A stretch of 64,000 bases of DNA, taken from the NCBI GenBank assembly GCA_000720845.1, contig JODU01000009.1, positions 186,001-250,000 on the forward strand, written 5' to 3'. Positions 23,732-32,952 of this stretch are shown piece after piece. Within the stretch, counting starts at the first letter, position 1. Each line of letters starts with the position of its first letter. A program made the position numbers and the translations under genes. This DNA comes from Kitasatospora aureofaciens. Its GTDB lineage: Bacteria > Actinomycetota > Actinomycetes > Streptomycetales > Streptomycetaceae. The notes beneath the pieces were generated by a model that had not been told where the DNA came from, searched no databases, and saw only the letters and a program-made list of their open reading frames with translations.

Positions 23732-25258
23732 ATGACCTTCAAGCAGACCCGGGATCCGGCTCCCGTCCCGCCCGCCGTGTCCGCCGCGGGCGACCGACGT
23801 CGTTGGTTCGCCCTGGCGATCGTGATGACCGCGGCGTTCATGGACCTGGTGGACGTCACCATCGTCAACATCGCCCTCCCCTCGATCCAGAAGGACGAGG
23901 GCGCCACCTTCAGCCAGATCCAGTGGATCACCGCCGGTTACGCCCTCGCCTTCGCGGCCGGGCTGATCACCGGCGGGCGGCTCGGCGACATCCACGGCCG
24001 CAAGCGGGTCTTCCTCGTCGGCATCGGCGGTTTCACCCTGGCCTCGGCGCTGTGCGGCCTCGCCGCCAACCCGGAGATGCTGGTCGCCTCCCGCATCCTC
24101 CAGGGCGGCATGGCGGCGCTGATGGTGCCGCAGGTGCTGTCGATCGTGCACGCCACCTTCCCGGCGCACGAACGCGGCAAGGTCTTCGGGCTGTTCGGCG
24201 CGATCGTCGGACTCGGCGCCGTCTCCGGTCCACTGCTGGGCGCCCTGCTCACCGAGTGGAACCTCTTCGGCCTCGAATGGCGGCCCATCTTCCTCATCAA
24301 CCTGCCGGTCGGCATCGCGGGCCTCGTCCTCGGCAGCCGCTTCATCACGGAGTCGAAGGCGCCGCGCGCCCTCAGGCTCGACCTGGTCGGGGTCGCGCTG
24401 GTCACGCTCGGCCTGCTGATGCTGATCTACCCGCTCACCCGGGGCGAGGAGCTGGGCTGGCCGCTGTGGGGCCACGTCTCGATGGCCGGCTCGCTCGTGG
24501 TCCTCGCGGTCCTGGTCGCCTACGAGCGGCGCAAGAGCGCGCGGGACGGTTCGCCGCTGGTGGAGCTGTCGCTGTTCAAGGTCAAGAGCTTCGCGGCCGG
24601 GATCGCCGTGCAGACGGTCTTCGGGGTCGCGCTCGGCATCTTCTTCCTGGTGTGGACGCTGTACATGCAGTTCGGCCTCGGCTGGAGCCCGCTGCGGGCC
24701 GGGCTGACCGGCGTGCCGTTCTCCATCGCCGTGTCCACGGCCGCCGGGGTGTCGGTGCAGAAGCTGGTACCGCGCTTCGGGCGCAAGGTGCTCCAGGGGG
24801 GCGCGCTGGTGATGGCGGCCGGAGTGCTCCTCTACATCTGGGAGTCCGGGCGCTACGGGCTCGCCATCACCTCCTGGCAGATGGCGCTGCCGCTGGCCGT
24901 GATGGGGCTCGGCATGGGCCTGATCGTCGCGCCGCTGACCGACGCGGTGCTCTCCCAGGTGCCGCGCGAGCACGCCGGGGCGGCCTCGGGGCTCATCAAC
25001 ACCGTGCAGCAGATGGGCAACGCGCTCGGACTCGGGCTGGTGTCGGTGGTCTTCTTCGGCACGATGAGCGACCACCTGACCCCCGACCGCATCGGCCCCG
25101 CCTACGTGGACGCCTTCCAGAGCGCGCTCGGGTGGGTGGCCGCGGTGCTGGCCGTCATCTTCCTGCTGATGTTCGCGCTGCCCAGGCGGCCGGCCCAGCA
25201 CGTGGAAGGAGGCGGGGCGGAGGACCCGGCTCAGGAGAAGGAACCCGCGCTGGTCTGA
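23732..25258 (+). CDS. MFS drug efflux transporter, DHA2 family
   Basis: 508 aa from ATG 23732. TM1 FMDLVDVTIVNIALPSIQK, motif A GGRLGDIHGRKRVFLVG, motif C GAIVGLGAVSGPLLGALL; about 14 TM segments with a basic loop YERRKSARDGSPLVELSLF mid-protein. Acidic tail. A second, distinct member of the family also found at 16128. Divergent WYL regulator next to it. Substrate unknown. Confidence 0.92.
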   Translation: MTFKQTRDPAPVPPAVSAAGDRRRWFALAIVMTAAFMDLVDVTIVNIALPSIQKDEGATFSQIQWITAGYALAFAAGLITGGRLGDIHGRKRVFLVGIGGFTLASALCGLAANPEMLVASRILQGGMAALMVPQVLSIVHATFPAHERGKVFGLFGAIVGLGAVSGPLLGALLTEWNLFGLEWRPIFLINLPVGIAGLVLGSRFITESKAPRALRLDLVGVALVTLGLLMLIYPLTRGEELGWPLWGHVSMAGSLVVLAVLVAYERRKSARDGSPLVELSLFKVKSFAAGIAVQTVFGVALGIFFLVWTLYMQFGLGWSPLRAGLTGVPFSIAVSTAAGVSVQKLVPRFGRKVLQGGALVMAAGVLLYIWESGRYGLAITSWQMALPLAVMGLGMGLIVAPLTDAVLSQVPREHAGAASGLINTVQQMGNALGLGLVSVVFFGTMSDHLTPDRIGPAYVDAFQSALGWVAAVLAVIFLLMFALPRRPAQHVEGGGAEDPAQEKEPALV

Positions 25259-25289
25259 GACCGCGCTCGCGGGACGGGACAGTGGGCAG

Positions 25290-25323
25290 GGGCGGGTCCG
25301 GCACGGAGGTGCCGGGCCCGCCC
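25290..25323 (+). terminator. Terminator after the MFS gene
   Basis: 15-bp stem GGGCGGGTCCGGCAC with GTGCCGGGCCCGCCC (one G-T pair), 4-nt loop GGAG, followed by TCTCTCG. Confidence 0.7.
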
Positions 25324-25369
25324 TCTCTCGTGCAGATGCCCGTTCATGCCTGCTTGAGCCCGAATGCTT

Positions 25370-25406
25370 CTGGTTGCTGTTTACATTCCGGACAACCAGG
25401 CGTAAT
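25370..25406 (+). promoter_or_regulatory. Fructose operon promoter with inverted repeat
   Basis: CTGGTTG (25370-25376) and CAACCAG (25393-25399) form a 7-bp dyad around TTTACA (25379-25384) and just before CGTAAT (25401-25406), spacer 16 bp. A repressor bound to the dyad would cover the -35 and spacer. The DeoR-type FruR encoded next is the candidate. Confidence 0.6.
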
Positions 25407-25453
25407 CTCCGAGCGAAACCACAGGTTCGGGCACGGGTCGGAGGTGAACGGTC

Positions 25454-26215
25454 ATGTACGCACCGGAGCGGCAGCAGGAGATCCTCCGGCTCGCCCGGGA
25501 CGGCGGCCGGGTGGACGTGGTGTCGCTGGCCGAGGAGTTCCAGGTGACGGCGGAGACCATCCGCCGCGACCTCAAGGCCCTCGACCGCGCCGGTCTGCTC
25601 CGCCGGGTGCACGGCGGCGCGATCCCGGCCGGGCGGCTCGACTTCGAACCGGACCTCGCCGAGCGCGAGTCCACGGCCGCCGACGAGAAGGACCGCATCG
25701 CCAGGGCGGCCCTCGCGGAGCTGCCGGCCGAGGGCACCATGATCCTCGACGCCGGTTCAACGGTGGCCCGCATGGCCGCGGCGATCCCGCCGGAGGCCTC
25801 GCTGACCGTGGTCACCCACAGCCTGCCCATCGCGGCCCGCCTCGCCGACCACCCCGGCATCCAGCTCCACATCGTCGGAGGGCGCGTGCGGCACCGTACG
25901 CGCGCCGCCGTGGACGCCTGGGCACTGCGCGCGTACGGCGAGATCCGCGCCGACGTGGCCGTGGTGGCGGCCAACGGGTTCTCCGTGGAGCACGGCCTGA
26001 CCACCCCCGACCTCGCCGAGGCCGCCGTCAAGCGGGCCGCCCTGACCGCCGCCCGGCGCGTGGTACTGCTCGCCGACTCCTCCAAGTACGCGCAGGAGCA
26101 GTTCGCCCGCTTCGGCGCCCTGAGCGACGTGGACCTGCTGATCACCGACCAGGGACTGACCCCCGAGGACGCGGGCGACATCGAGCGCGCCGGCACGGAA
26201 GTAGTACGCGCATGA
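25454..26215 (+). CDS. fruR: DeoR family repressor of the fructose operon
   Basis: 253 aa from ATG 25454. DeoR HTH at residues 5-57 (RQQEILRLARDGGRVDVVSLAEEFQVTAETIRRDLKALDRAGLLRRVHGGA), then the sugar-phosphate-binding DeoRC domain (ILDAGSTVARMAAAI; VAANGFSVEHGLTTPDLAEAAVK). First gene of fruR-fruK-fruA, its stop overlapping the fruK start (ATGA at 26212-26215). By analogy its inducer is fructose 1-phosphate. Confidence 0.93.
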   Translation: MYAPERQQEILRLARDGGRVDVVSLAEEFQVTAETIRRDLKALDRAGLLRRVHGGAIPAGRLDFEPDLAERESTAADEKDRIARAALAELPAEGTMILDAGSTVARMAAAIPPEASLTVVTHSLPIAARLADHPGIQLHIVGGRVRHRTRAAVDAWALRAYGEIRADVAVVAANGFSVEHGLTTPDLAEAAVKRAALTAARRVVLLADSSKYAQEQFARFGALSDVDLLITDQGLTPEDAGDIERAGTEVVRA

Positions 26216-27159
26216 TCCTGACCGTCACCCCCAACCCGTCGCTGGACCGCACCTACGAGGTGCCCTCCCTCGACCGCGGCGAGGTCGTCCGGGCCACCGG
26301 CGAGCGGGTCGACCCCGGCGGCAAGGGTGTGAACGTCTCGCGCGCGGTGACCGCCGCCGGGCAGCGCACCGTCGCGGTGCTGCCGCTGGGCGGTGCCCCT
26401 GGCGCTCTCGTCGCCGACCTGCTGGACGCGCAGGGCATCGAGGTCGCGCCGGTGCCGATCACCGGGCCCACCCGCTCCAACATCGCGCTCGCCGAGGCCG
26501 ACGGCGTCCTGACGAAGATCAACGCCCCGGGCCCCGAACTCTCCCCGGCCGAACGGGAACTGCTCCTGGAGACCGTACGGCGGCAGTCGCCCGGCGCGGA
26601 CTGGATCGCCTGCTGCGGCAGCCTGCCCCGCGGACTCGCCCCGTCCTGGTACGCCGACCTGGTCGCCCGGGCGCACGCCGCCGGTGTCCGCATCGCCCTG
26701 GACACCTCGGGACCGGCCTTGCTGCGGGCCCTGCGCGAGCGGCCCGACGTGGTCAAGCCGAACGCCGAGGAGCTGGCCGAGGCCGTCGGGCGTCCGCTGG
26801 CCACGGTCGGCGACGCGGTGAAGGCCGCCGAGGAGCTGCGGGAGCTGGGCGCCCGCTCCGTGCTCGCCAGCCTGGGCGCCGACGGACAGCTGCTCGTGGA
26901 CGACGCGGGCACCTGGTTCGGCACCGCCCGCGTGGACGCCGTACGCAGCAACGTCGGCGCCGGGGACTCCTCCCTCGCCGGGTTCCTCGTCGCCGGCGGG
27001 ACGGGCCCCGGCGCCCTCGCCTCCGCCGTCGCGCACGGCGCCGCCGCCGTCCAGCTGCCCGGCAGCGTGATGCCGACGCCGTACGACCTCGACCCGGCCG
27101 CCGTGACGGTCACGGCCGAGGTGCCCGTGAACCGCGTACTGAAGGAGCCGGCGTCATGA
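26212..27159 (+). CDS. fruK: 1-Phosphofructokinase
   Basis: 315 aa. PfkB family: N-terminal MILTVTPNPSLDRTYEV, sugar site GGKGVNVSRAV (about 38-48), ATP site and catalytic Asp252 in SNVGAGDSSLAGF. Converts fructose 1-phosphate made by the PTS to fructose 1,6-bisphosphate. Start codon overlaps the fruR stop by 4 nt, so translation is coupled. Length matches the family. Confidence 0.96.
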   Translation: MILTVTPNPSLDRTYEVPSLDRGEVVRATGERVDPGGKGVNVSRAVTAAGQRTVAVLPLGGAPGALVADLLDAQGIEVAPVPITGPTRSNIALAEADGVLTKINAPGPELSPAERELLLETVRRQSPGADWIACCGSLPRGLAPSWYADLVARAHAAGVRIALDTSGPALLRALRERPDVVKPNAEELAEAVGRPLATVGDAVKAAEELRELGARSVLASLGADGQLLVDDAGTWFGTARVDAVRSNVGAGDSSLAGFLVAGGTGPGALASAVAHGAAAVQLPGSVMPTPYDLDPAAVTVTAEVPVNRVLKEPAS

Positions 27160-27298
27160 GCCCCGGTCTCCTTCGCGGCCCGTCCCCCGGCTCTCTCCCC
27201 AGAGCCGCCCCCGACCCCCACCGCTGTGCCCCCGTCCCCCTCCCCGCCCCCGCCCCTCACCCCACGTTCCGGGCGATACGCGAGCTAAGGAGCCCGCG

Positions 27299-29431
27299 AT
27301 GAGCGACATGATCACCGCGGACCTGGTCGACCTCGACCTGTCCGCCGACACCAAGGAAGCGGCGGCGCGTGCCCTCGCGGAGCGGATGGTGGCCCTGGGC
27401 CGGGTGACCGACCTGGAGGGCTTCCTCGCCGACGTGGCCGCCCGCGAGGCGCAGATGCCGACCGGCCTCGACGGCGGCATCGGCATCCCGCACTGCCGCA
27501 GCGAGCACGTCACCGAGCCGACGCTCGCCTTCGGGCGCAGCGCGGCCGGCGTCGACTTCGGCGCGGCGGACGGCCCGGCCGACCTGATCTTCCTGATCGC
27601 CGCTCCGGCGGGCGCCGACGACGCCCACCTGACGATCCTCTCCTCGCTGGCCCGGCAGCTGATGAACGCCGAGTTCACGGCCGCGCTGCGCTCGGCGGGC
27701 GACGCGGCGGCCGCCGCCGCGCTGATCCGCGGGGAGGAGCCGGCCCCGGCCGAGGACGCCGGCGCCCCTGAGGCGTCCACAGGCAGCGGGGATACCGCGG
27801 ACGCTACGGACGTCACGGATAAAGCAGACACCGGGGCGGTCTCGGCGGCGGCCTCCGCCGAGACCGCCCCGGGCAGCACCGGCCAGGATTCCGGCGGGCC
27901 CGCCCGCCCGTTCCGGATCGTCGCCGTCACCTCCTGCCCCACCGGCATCGCGCACACCTACATGGCGGCCGAGTCGCTGGAGAACGCGGGCCGCGAGGAG
28001 GGCGTCGAGGTCGTCGTCGAGACCCAGGGCTCGGCGGGGTTCACCCGGCTCGACCCGGCGGTCGTCGCTGCGGCGGACGGCGTGATCTTCGCTCATGACG
28101 TGGCCGTGCGCGAGAAGGACCGCTTCGCCGGGAAGCCCACCGTCGACACCGGCGTCAAGGCGGCCATCAACCGGCCCGGCGAGCTGATCGCCGAGGTCCG
28201 CGACAAGGCGGCCCGCGGCGAGGTCACCTCCGCGTCCCCGGGCGCGGCGCCGTCGGCCGGTGCGACGCCCGTCGAGCGCGGCGGCGAGTCCGGTGAGGGA
28301 TACGGCACCAAGCTCCGCAAGTGGCTGATGTCCGGCGTCAGTTACATGGTCCCGTTCGTCGCCGCGGGCGGTCTGCTGATCGCCCTGGGCTTCGCGATCG
28401 GCGGCTACGAGATCAACAAGGCTCCCTCCGTGATGGACCACTTCGTGTGGACCCAGGCGGACAGCTGGGCGGCGCTGCTCTTCCAGATCGGCGGCGTGGC
28501 CTTCGCCTTCCTCGTCCCGGTGCTGGCCGGCTACATCGCCTACGGCATGGCCGACCGGCCGGGCCTGGTCCCCGGCTTCGTGGGCGGCTCGATCGCCCTG
28601 ACCATCAACGCCGGCTTCCTCGGCGGTCTGGCGGCCGGACTGATCTCCGGTGCGGTGGTGCTGGCGATCCAGCGGGTACCGATACCGAAGGCGCTGCGCG
28701 GCATCATGCCGGTGGTGGTGATCCCGCTCGTCTCGGCGGCGGTCGTCGGATTCCTGATGTTCGTCGTGATCGGCAAGCCCATCGCGTCCGCGCAGTCGGG
28801 GATGACCGACTGGCTCAACGGACTGTCCGGCGCCAACGCGGTCCTGCTCGGCGCGCTGCTCGGCCTGATGATGTGCTTCGACCTCGGCGGCCCGGTCAAC
28901 AAGGTCGCCTACACCTTCGCCACCGCGGGCATCGCGGTCACCAGCCCCAGCGACTCGGCGATGAAGATCATGGCGGCGGTGATGGCGGCCGGCATGGTCC
29001 CGCCGCTGGCGATGGCCCTGGCCACCACGGTGCGCGGCCGGCTCTTCAACGCCGCCGAGCGCGAGAACGGCAAGGCCGCCTGGGTCCTGGGCGCCTCCTT
29101 CATCTCCGAGGGCGCGATCCCGTTCGCCGCGGCCGACCCGCTGCGCGTCATCCCCTCCTCGATGGTGGGCGGCGCGGTCACCGGCGCTCTCTCGATGGCC
29201 TTCGGCGCGACACTGCGCGCCCCGCACGGCGGCATCTTCGTGGTCCCGCTGATCGGCAACCCGCTGCTCTACCTGGTCGCCATCGCGGCCGGTGTCTGTG
29301 TCACCACGGCCCTGGTGATCGTCCTCAAGGGGCTGCGCAAGCCGGTGACGGGCGCCTCGGCCCAGGGACCCGGCGGGGGCGCGGACCCGTCGGCACCGGC
29401 GCCGGACACGAAGCAGCCGGTGGCCGCGTAG
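27299..29431 (+). CDS. fruA: PTS fructose transporter, fused IIA-IIB-IIC
   Basis: 710 aa from ATG 27299 with AAGGAG upstream. IIA domain 1-150 with phospho-His65 in GIGIPHCRSE, an acidic/Ala/Thr linker at about 150-200, IIB domain from about 205 with phospho-Cys213 in VTSCPTGIAHTYMAAE, then IIC from about 335 with eight to ten TM segments (YMVPFVAAGGLLIALGFAIGG; GGPVNKVAYTFATAGIAV). Imports and phosphorylates fructose at C1. 139 bp from fruK, an unusually C-rich gap (27160-27298). Confidence 0.96.
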   Translation: MSDMITADLVDLDLSADTKEAAARALAERMVALGRVTDLEGFLADVAAREAQMPTGLDGGIGIPHCRSEHVTEPTLAFGRSAAGVDFGAADGPADLIFLIAAPAGADDAHLTILSSLARQLMNAEFTAALRSAGDAAAAAALIRGEEPAPAEDAGAPEASTGSGDTADATDVTDKADTGAVSAAASAETAPGSTGQDSGGPARPFRIVAVTSCPTGIAHTYMAAESLENAGREEGVEVVVETQGSAGFTRLDPAVVAAADGVIFAHDVAVREKDRFAGKPTVDTGVKAAINRPGELIAEVRDKAARGEVTSASPGAAPSAGATPVERGGESGEGYGTKLRKWLMSGVSYMVPFVAAGGLLIALGFAIGGYEINKAPSVMDHFVWTQADSWAALLFQIGGVAFAFLVPVLAGYIAYGMADRPGLVPGFVGGSIALTINAGFLGGLAAGLISGAVVLAIQRVPIPKALRGIMPVVVIPLVSAAVVGFLMFVVIGKPIASAQSGMTDWLNGLSGANAVLLGALLGLMMCFDLGGPVNKVAYTFATAGIAVTSPSDSAMKIMAAVMAAGMVPPLAMALATTVRGRLFNAAERENGKAAWVLGASFISEGAIPFAAADPLRVIPSSMVGGAVTGALSMAFGATLRAPHGGIFVVPLIGNPLLYLVAIAAGVCVTTALVIVLKGLRKPVTGASAQGPGGGADPSAPAPDTKQPVAA

Positions 29432-29467
29432 GGCGGGTCCCGGCAGGCCGGACGGGAGCGGGGCGCG

Positions 29468-30217
29468 CTACGGGGACACCTGTGCCGCGCGCCGCTCCAT
29501 GGCCCGGCGGGCCGTGTCCTCGCTGTCGTACACCTCGCACATGTGGCGCCCGTCCGGGGTGGCCGTGTGCTCGACCTCCCACAGGGAGACCTCCACACCG
29601 TCGCGCAGCAGGAACGCGTGCTCGTAGAGCGAGAAGCCGATCCGGGCGCGGCCCGCGCGGCCGGGACCGCCGAAGGCCTGGGTGATCTGGTGCCCGCACG
29701 CCGTCGACAGGCGGTCGGCGAGGTCGGCGTCGGGCCGGTCCGCGTTCTCCGCGCGGCGCAGCAGCCGCCGGGCGTGGTCCGCGGAGGCGTCGGGGACGTA
29801 GGCGTGGCGCGGGGTGGGGACGGGCGACAGCTGCACCTGTACCGGCAGCTCGAAGTCCGGGGTGTCGGGCGGCAGCGCCAGCCGGGAGCCGGCGGCGCGC
29901 AGCTCCTCCTCGTCCACGTAGACCTCGTGCTGCGGCTCGCTGCCCGGGGCGGTGTTGTGGACCAGCTCCCAGAGCGTGAGCGCCGAGCCGTCGGCGAGCA
30001 GCCAGGTGTGCCGGTACGTCTCGCGGTGCAGCCCCGCGCTGTGGTGCGCGGAGTGCAGCGAACCGTCGTGCGCCAGCGCGCAGTCCAATCGCCGCAGGAT
30101 CTCGTCGGGCAGCTCGAACGAGTTCAGGGCGCGTCCGAGCAGCCGCATGAGGTGCTCCTCCGGAGACTCGGGCGACTCGGGTGGTTCGTACGCTGCCGTC
30201 TCGTACGGAACGCTCAA
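29468..30217 (-). CDS. DUF6227 family protein
   Basis: 249 aa from TTG 30217, chosen because GGGAG lies about 7 nt upstream and no ATG/GTG fits. Sequence starts LSVPYETAAYEPPESPESPEEHL. LRRLDCALAHDGSLHS and the paired motifs TLWELVHNTAPG and SLWEVEHTATPDGRHMCEVYDSE suggest an internal duplication of two similar halves (about 30-125 and 150-240). Conserved in Streptomyces as DUF6227 from memory, function unknown. Convergent with fruA. Confidence 0.8.
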   Translation of the reverse strand: MSVPYETAAYEPPESPESPEEHLMRLLGRALNSFELPDEILRRLDCALAHDGSLHSAHHSAGLHRETYRHTWLLADGSALTLWELVHNTAPGSEPQHEVYVDEEELRAAGSRLALPPDTPDFELPVQVQLSPVPTPRHAYVPDASADHARRLLRRAENADRPDADLADRLSTACGHQITQAFGGPGRAGRARIGFSLYEHAFLLRDGVEVSLWEVEHTATPDGRHMCEVYDSEDTARRAMERRAAQVSP

Positions 30218-30268
30218 GGTTTCTCCCGGCGTTGCTGCATGTCACCTTGTGGGTGCATACCGTAGCCC

Positions 30269-30298
30269 CTCGGTCGGACATCATGTCCGGGAACCGAG
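30269..30298. repeat. Nested inverted repeat between L,D-transpeptidase and DUF6227 genes
   Basis: CGGACAT-C-ATGTCCG (30275-30289) is a perfect 7-1-7 dyad, flanked outside by CTCGGT (30269-30274) and ACCGAG (30293-30298). It could be a factor-independent terminator for the transpeptidase gene or an operator for the DUF6227 gene 52 bp away. No T-tract favours the operator reading slightly. Confidence 0.5.
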
Positions 30299-30385
30299 AA
30301 AACGTACGCACGAAAAACGCGGGGGCCGCGCGAAAAGTTTCCGCGCGGCCCGACGAACCGTCAAAATTCCCTGGTCACAGGCCGA

Positions 30386-31609
30386 TCAGGCGGCGCTTTG
30401 GGCGGTCCACTCGCTCCAGGGCATGTTCCAGCCGTTGAGGCCGTTGTCCGGCGCGACGGTGTCGTCCGGAGAGTTCTTGACGATGACGACGTCCCCGATG
30501 AGCGAGTGGTCGTAGAACCACTTGCCCGGGGTGTCGCCCTGCGCACCCTGGGCGTCCGCCAGCCCGACGCAGCCGTGGCTGGTGCCCTGGGAGCCGAAGG
30601 GTGGATTGCCGCGGTTGTACCAGTAGTTGCCGTGGATGAACGTGCCGGACTGGCTCAGCCGCATCGCGTGGGGCACGTCCGGGATGTCGTACTCGCCGCC
30701 GAACCCGACCGTCGACCCGTTCATGCGCGTCTGCTCGGACTTCTCCGAGATCACCATCTGCCCGTTGTACGTCGGGTTCGAGGCGCTGCCCGCCGAGATC
30801 GGGACCGACTTGAGAGTCTTGCCGTCGCGCACCACCGTCATGGTCTGCGTGTTCACGTCCACCGTGGAGACCTGCGCGCGGCCCACGGTGAAGGTGACGG
30901 TCTTCTTCTGCACGCCGTAGAGGCCGTTCGCGCCCTCCACCCCGTCCAGGTCGATCTTCATCGTGACCTTGGAGCCGGCCTTCCAGTACTCCTGGGGCCG
31001 GAAGTCGAGCCGCTGTCCGCCGAACCAGTGCCCGACCACCTGCTGCCCGCTGCTGGAGGTGACCGTGATGTGCGACTGCACGCTCTTCTTGTCGGTGATC
31101 GCCTTGTCGAAGGTGAACGACACCGGCATCCCCACCCCGACCGTGCTGCCGCCGTCCGGGGTGTAGGTGCCGACGAAGCTGTTCTTCGAGGAGACGGTCG
31201 TGAAGACCGAGTCGGCGGCCGCCGTGCGGCCGTCCGCGTCCTTCGCCCGGGCCGTGATCCGGTACTTCGTGCCCCGCTCCAGCTGCTCCTTCGGCTTCCA
31301 GCTGCCGCCGTCGCCGGACACCGCGCCCGGCACGGCCGCCCCCGTCTCCGCGACGGTCATCTTCACCTCGGTCAGCCTGCCGTCGCTGACCTTCACGCCG
31401 GTCGAGTTGATCGAGGCGCCGCTCGACCCGTCCTTGGCCGAGATCACGAGCTTCGCGACCGAGGTGTCGGCGGACCCGGCGCCGCCCTTGCCGTCCTTCT
31501 TGTCGTCGGCGCTGGCGCTTCCGCCGCAGGCGGTGAGGGTGAGGGCGCCGACGACCAGGGCGGCACAGGCCCCCAGTACGCGCCGCGTGGCTATGTCGGG
31601 CGTTGTCAC
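30386..31609 (-). CDS. L,D-transpeptidase lipoprotein with Ig-like domains
   Basis: 407 aa from GTG 31609, GGAGC 5 nt upstream. Lipoprotein signal VLGACAALVVGALTLTACGG (lipobox LTAC, Cys about 28). Two Big_10/Ig-like domains (about 50-150 and 150-250), then a YkuD catalytic domain with IHGNYWYN and SHGCVGL; nucleophile Cys347. The layout equals mycobacterial LdtMt2-type enzymes that make 3-3 cross-links in peptidoglycan, on the outer face of the membrane. Complete by length. Confidence 0.93.
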   Translation of the reverse strand: MTTPDIATRRVLGACAALVVGALTLTACGGSASADDKKDGKGGAGSADTSVAKLVISAKDGSSGASINSTGVKVSDGRLTEVKMTVAETGAAVPGAVSGDGGSWKPKEQLERGTKYRITARAKDADGRTAAADSVFTTVSSKNSFVGTYTPDGGSTVGVGMPVSFTFDKAITDKKSVQSHITVTSSSGQQVVGHWFGGQRLDFRPQEYWKAGSKVTMKIDLDGVEGANGLYGVQKKTVTFTVGRAQVSTVDVNTQTMTVVRDGKTLKSVPISAGSASNPTYNGQMVISEKSEQTRMNGSTVGFGGEYDIPDVPHAMRLSQSGTFIHGNYWYNRGNPPFGSQGTSHGCVGLADAQGAQGDTPGKWFYDHSLIGDVVIVKNSPDDTVAPDNGLNGWNMPWSEWTAQSAA

Positions 31610-31782
31610 GGGCTGCTCCAGGTTCGGGTGTTGTGCGGTGTTCGCTTCAGCCGTGTAGAGGTGTCCGGCGGCCGGTGGGGTTCCCGCCGGCCGCCGGGAA
31701 GGCCGACGCGTGACAAAACCCGGACAATCGCAACACTGCCGGGTCAACGGGCCGGGCCAACCGGCAGGGCGCACCCGCCCGT

Positions 31783-32829
31783 TCAGGCCTCCCGGCCCCC
31801 CGGACCGCCGTACAGCTCCCCGTACGACGGCCAGGCCCCGCCCGGACCGTCCACCGGCTCGGCGGCCCGGATCGCACGCACGATCGCGCGCGTCACCACG
31901 TCCGCGCCCGCCGCCAGCACCTCGTTCAGCGCGAGCGGCTGCCCGGCGTCGAGCGGGCGCTCGCCGGTCGCCAGGGCGAACACCGTGTCCCCGTCGCTGA
32001 GCAGATGCACGGGCCGTACGGCACGCGCGATGCCGTCGTGCGCGGTGCCGGCCAGCTTCTGCGCCTGCGCCTTGGACAGGTCGGCGTCGGTGGCGACCAC
32101 GGCGAGCGTGGTGTTCAGCGGCGGCGGTGCGTTCCTCGCCGCGACCTCGGCCAGCCGCCGCCCCGCGGCCGCGTGGACGTCCGGCGCCGGGTACGCCACC
32201 GGCCCGCCGCGGAACAACTCCCCGTACAGCACCCCCGTTTCCGGATCCGTCGCCGACCCCGCCGCGTTGGCCACCACCAGCGCCGCCACCGTGACCCCCG
32301 AGTCCAGCACGGTGCTCGCGGTGCCCACGCCGCCCTTCAGCGTGCCGACCACGGCACCCGTGCCCGCCCCGACACACCCCTCGGCCACCCCGGCTCCCGG
32401 CGTGCTCGCCTGCGCCGCCTGTGCCGCCGCGTACCCGGTGGCCGCGTCCGGCCTGGCCCGGAAGTCGCCCCCGCGCCCCAGGTCGAAGACGCAGGCCGCG
32501 GGCACCACCGGCACCACGTGCGCCGGGTCGGGTCCGACCCGCACCCCGCGCCCGCGCTCCTCCAGCCAGGCCATCACGCCCGAGGCCGCGTCGAGCCCGT
32601 AGGCGCTGCCGCCGGTCAGCACCACAGCCTGGACCTTCTGCACCAGGTTGCGCGGATCGAGGGCGTCGGTCTCCTTGGTGCCGGGGCCGCCGCCGCGCAC
32701 GTCCACACCGGCGACCGCCCCGCCCTCCGGCGCGAGTACCACCGTCGTCCCCGTGAGCCACCCGTCCCCGGCCCGCGTCGCATGCCCCACCAGCAGACCG
32801 GCGACGTCCGTCAATGCGTCAACTGTCAT
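31783..32829 (-). CDS. P1 family peptidase (DmpA/S58-like, self-processing)
   Basis: 348 aa from ATG 32829. MTVDALTDVAGLLVGHATR at the start, VVLTGGSAYGLDAASGVMAWLEERG near 70-95, GAGTGAVVGTLKGGVG near 155-170, and PPLNTTLAVVATDADLSK near 240-257 are the S58/DmpA family blocks. In these Ntn hydrolases the chain is cleaved before the nucleophilic Ser/Thr, here probably a Thr of the NTT motif. They release N-terminal residues from small peptides. Ends in a Gly/Pro tail. No signal peptide. Confidence 0.9.
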   Translation of the reverse strand: MTVDALTDVAGLLVGHATRAGDGWLTGTTVVLAPEGGAVAGVDVRGGGPGTKETDALDPRNLVQKVQAVVLTGGSAYGLDAASGVMAWLEERGRGVRVGPDPAHVVPVVPAACVFDLGRGGDFRARPDAATGYAAAQAAQASTPGAGVAEGCVGAGTGAVVGTLKGGVGTASTVLDSGVTVAALVVANAAGSATDPETGVLYGELFRGGPVAYPAPDVHAAAGRRLAEVAARNAPPPLNTTLAVVATDADLSKAQAQKLAGTAHDGIARAVRPVHLLSDGDTVFALATGERPLDAGQPLALNEVLAAGADVVTRAIVRAIRAAEPVDGPGGAWPSYGELYGGPGGREA

Positions 32830-32852
32830 ACCGCCAGTCTCGTCCAGCCACC

Positions 32853-32940
32853 ACCGGCGGCGCGGGAGTCGGCGGGGACCGGCGGCGCGGGAGTCGGCGG
32901 GGACCGGCGGCGCGGGAGTCGGCGGGGACCGGCGGCGCGG
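32853..32940. repeat. 25-bp tandem repeat, 3.5 copies
   Basis: Unit ACCGGCGGCGCGGGAGTCGG plus CGGGG (25 bp) repeats exactly at 32853-32877, 32878-32902 and 32903-32927, then a partial copy to 32940. It fills the gap between the P1 peptidase start (32829) and the LtrA-like gene end (32953). Exact identity suggests recent slippage. Confidence 0.95.
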
Positions 32941-32952
32941 CGGGGCCGGGTC

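Noticed and set aside
32853..32940. 25-bp tandem repeats considered as CRISPR or attachment site
   Set aside because: Repeats are contiguous with no spacers; no integrase or tRNA adjoins them.
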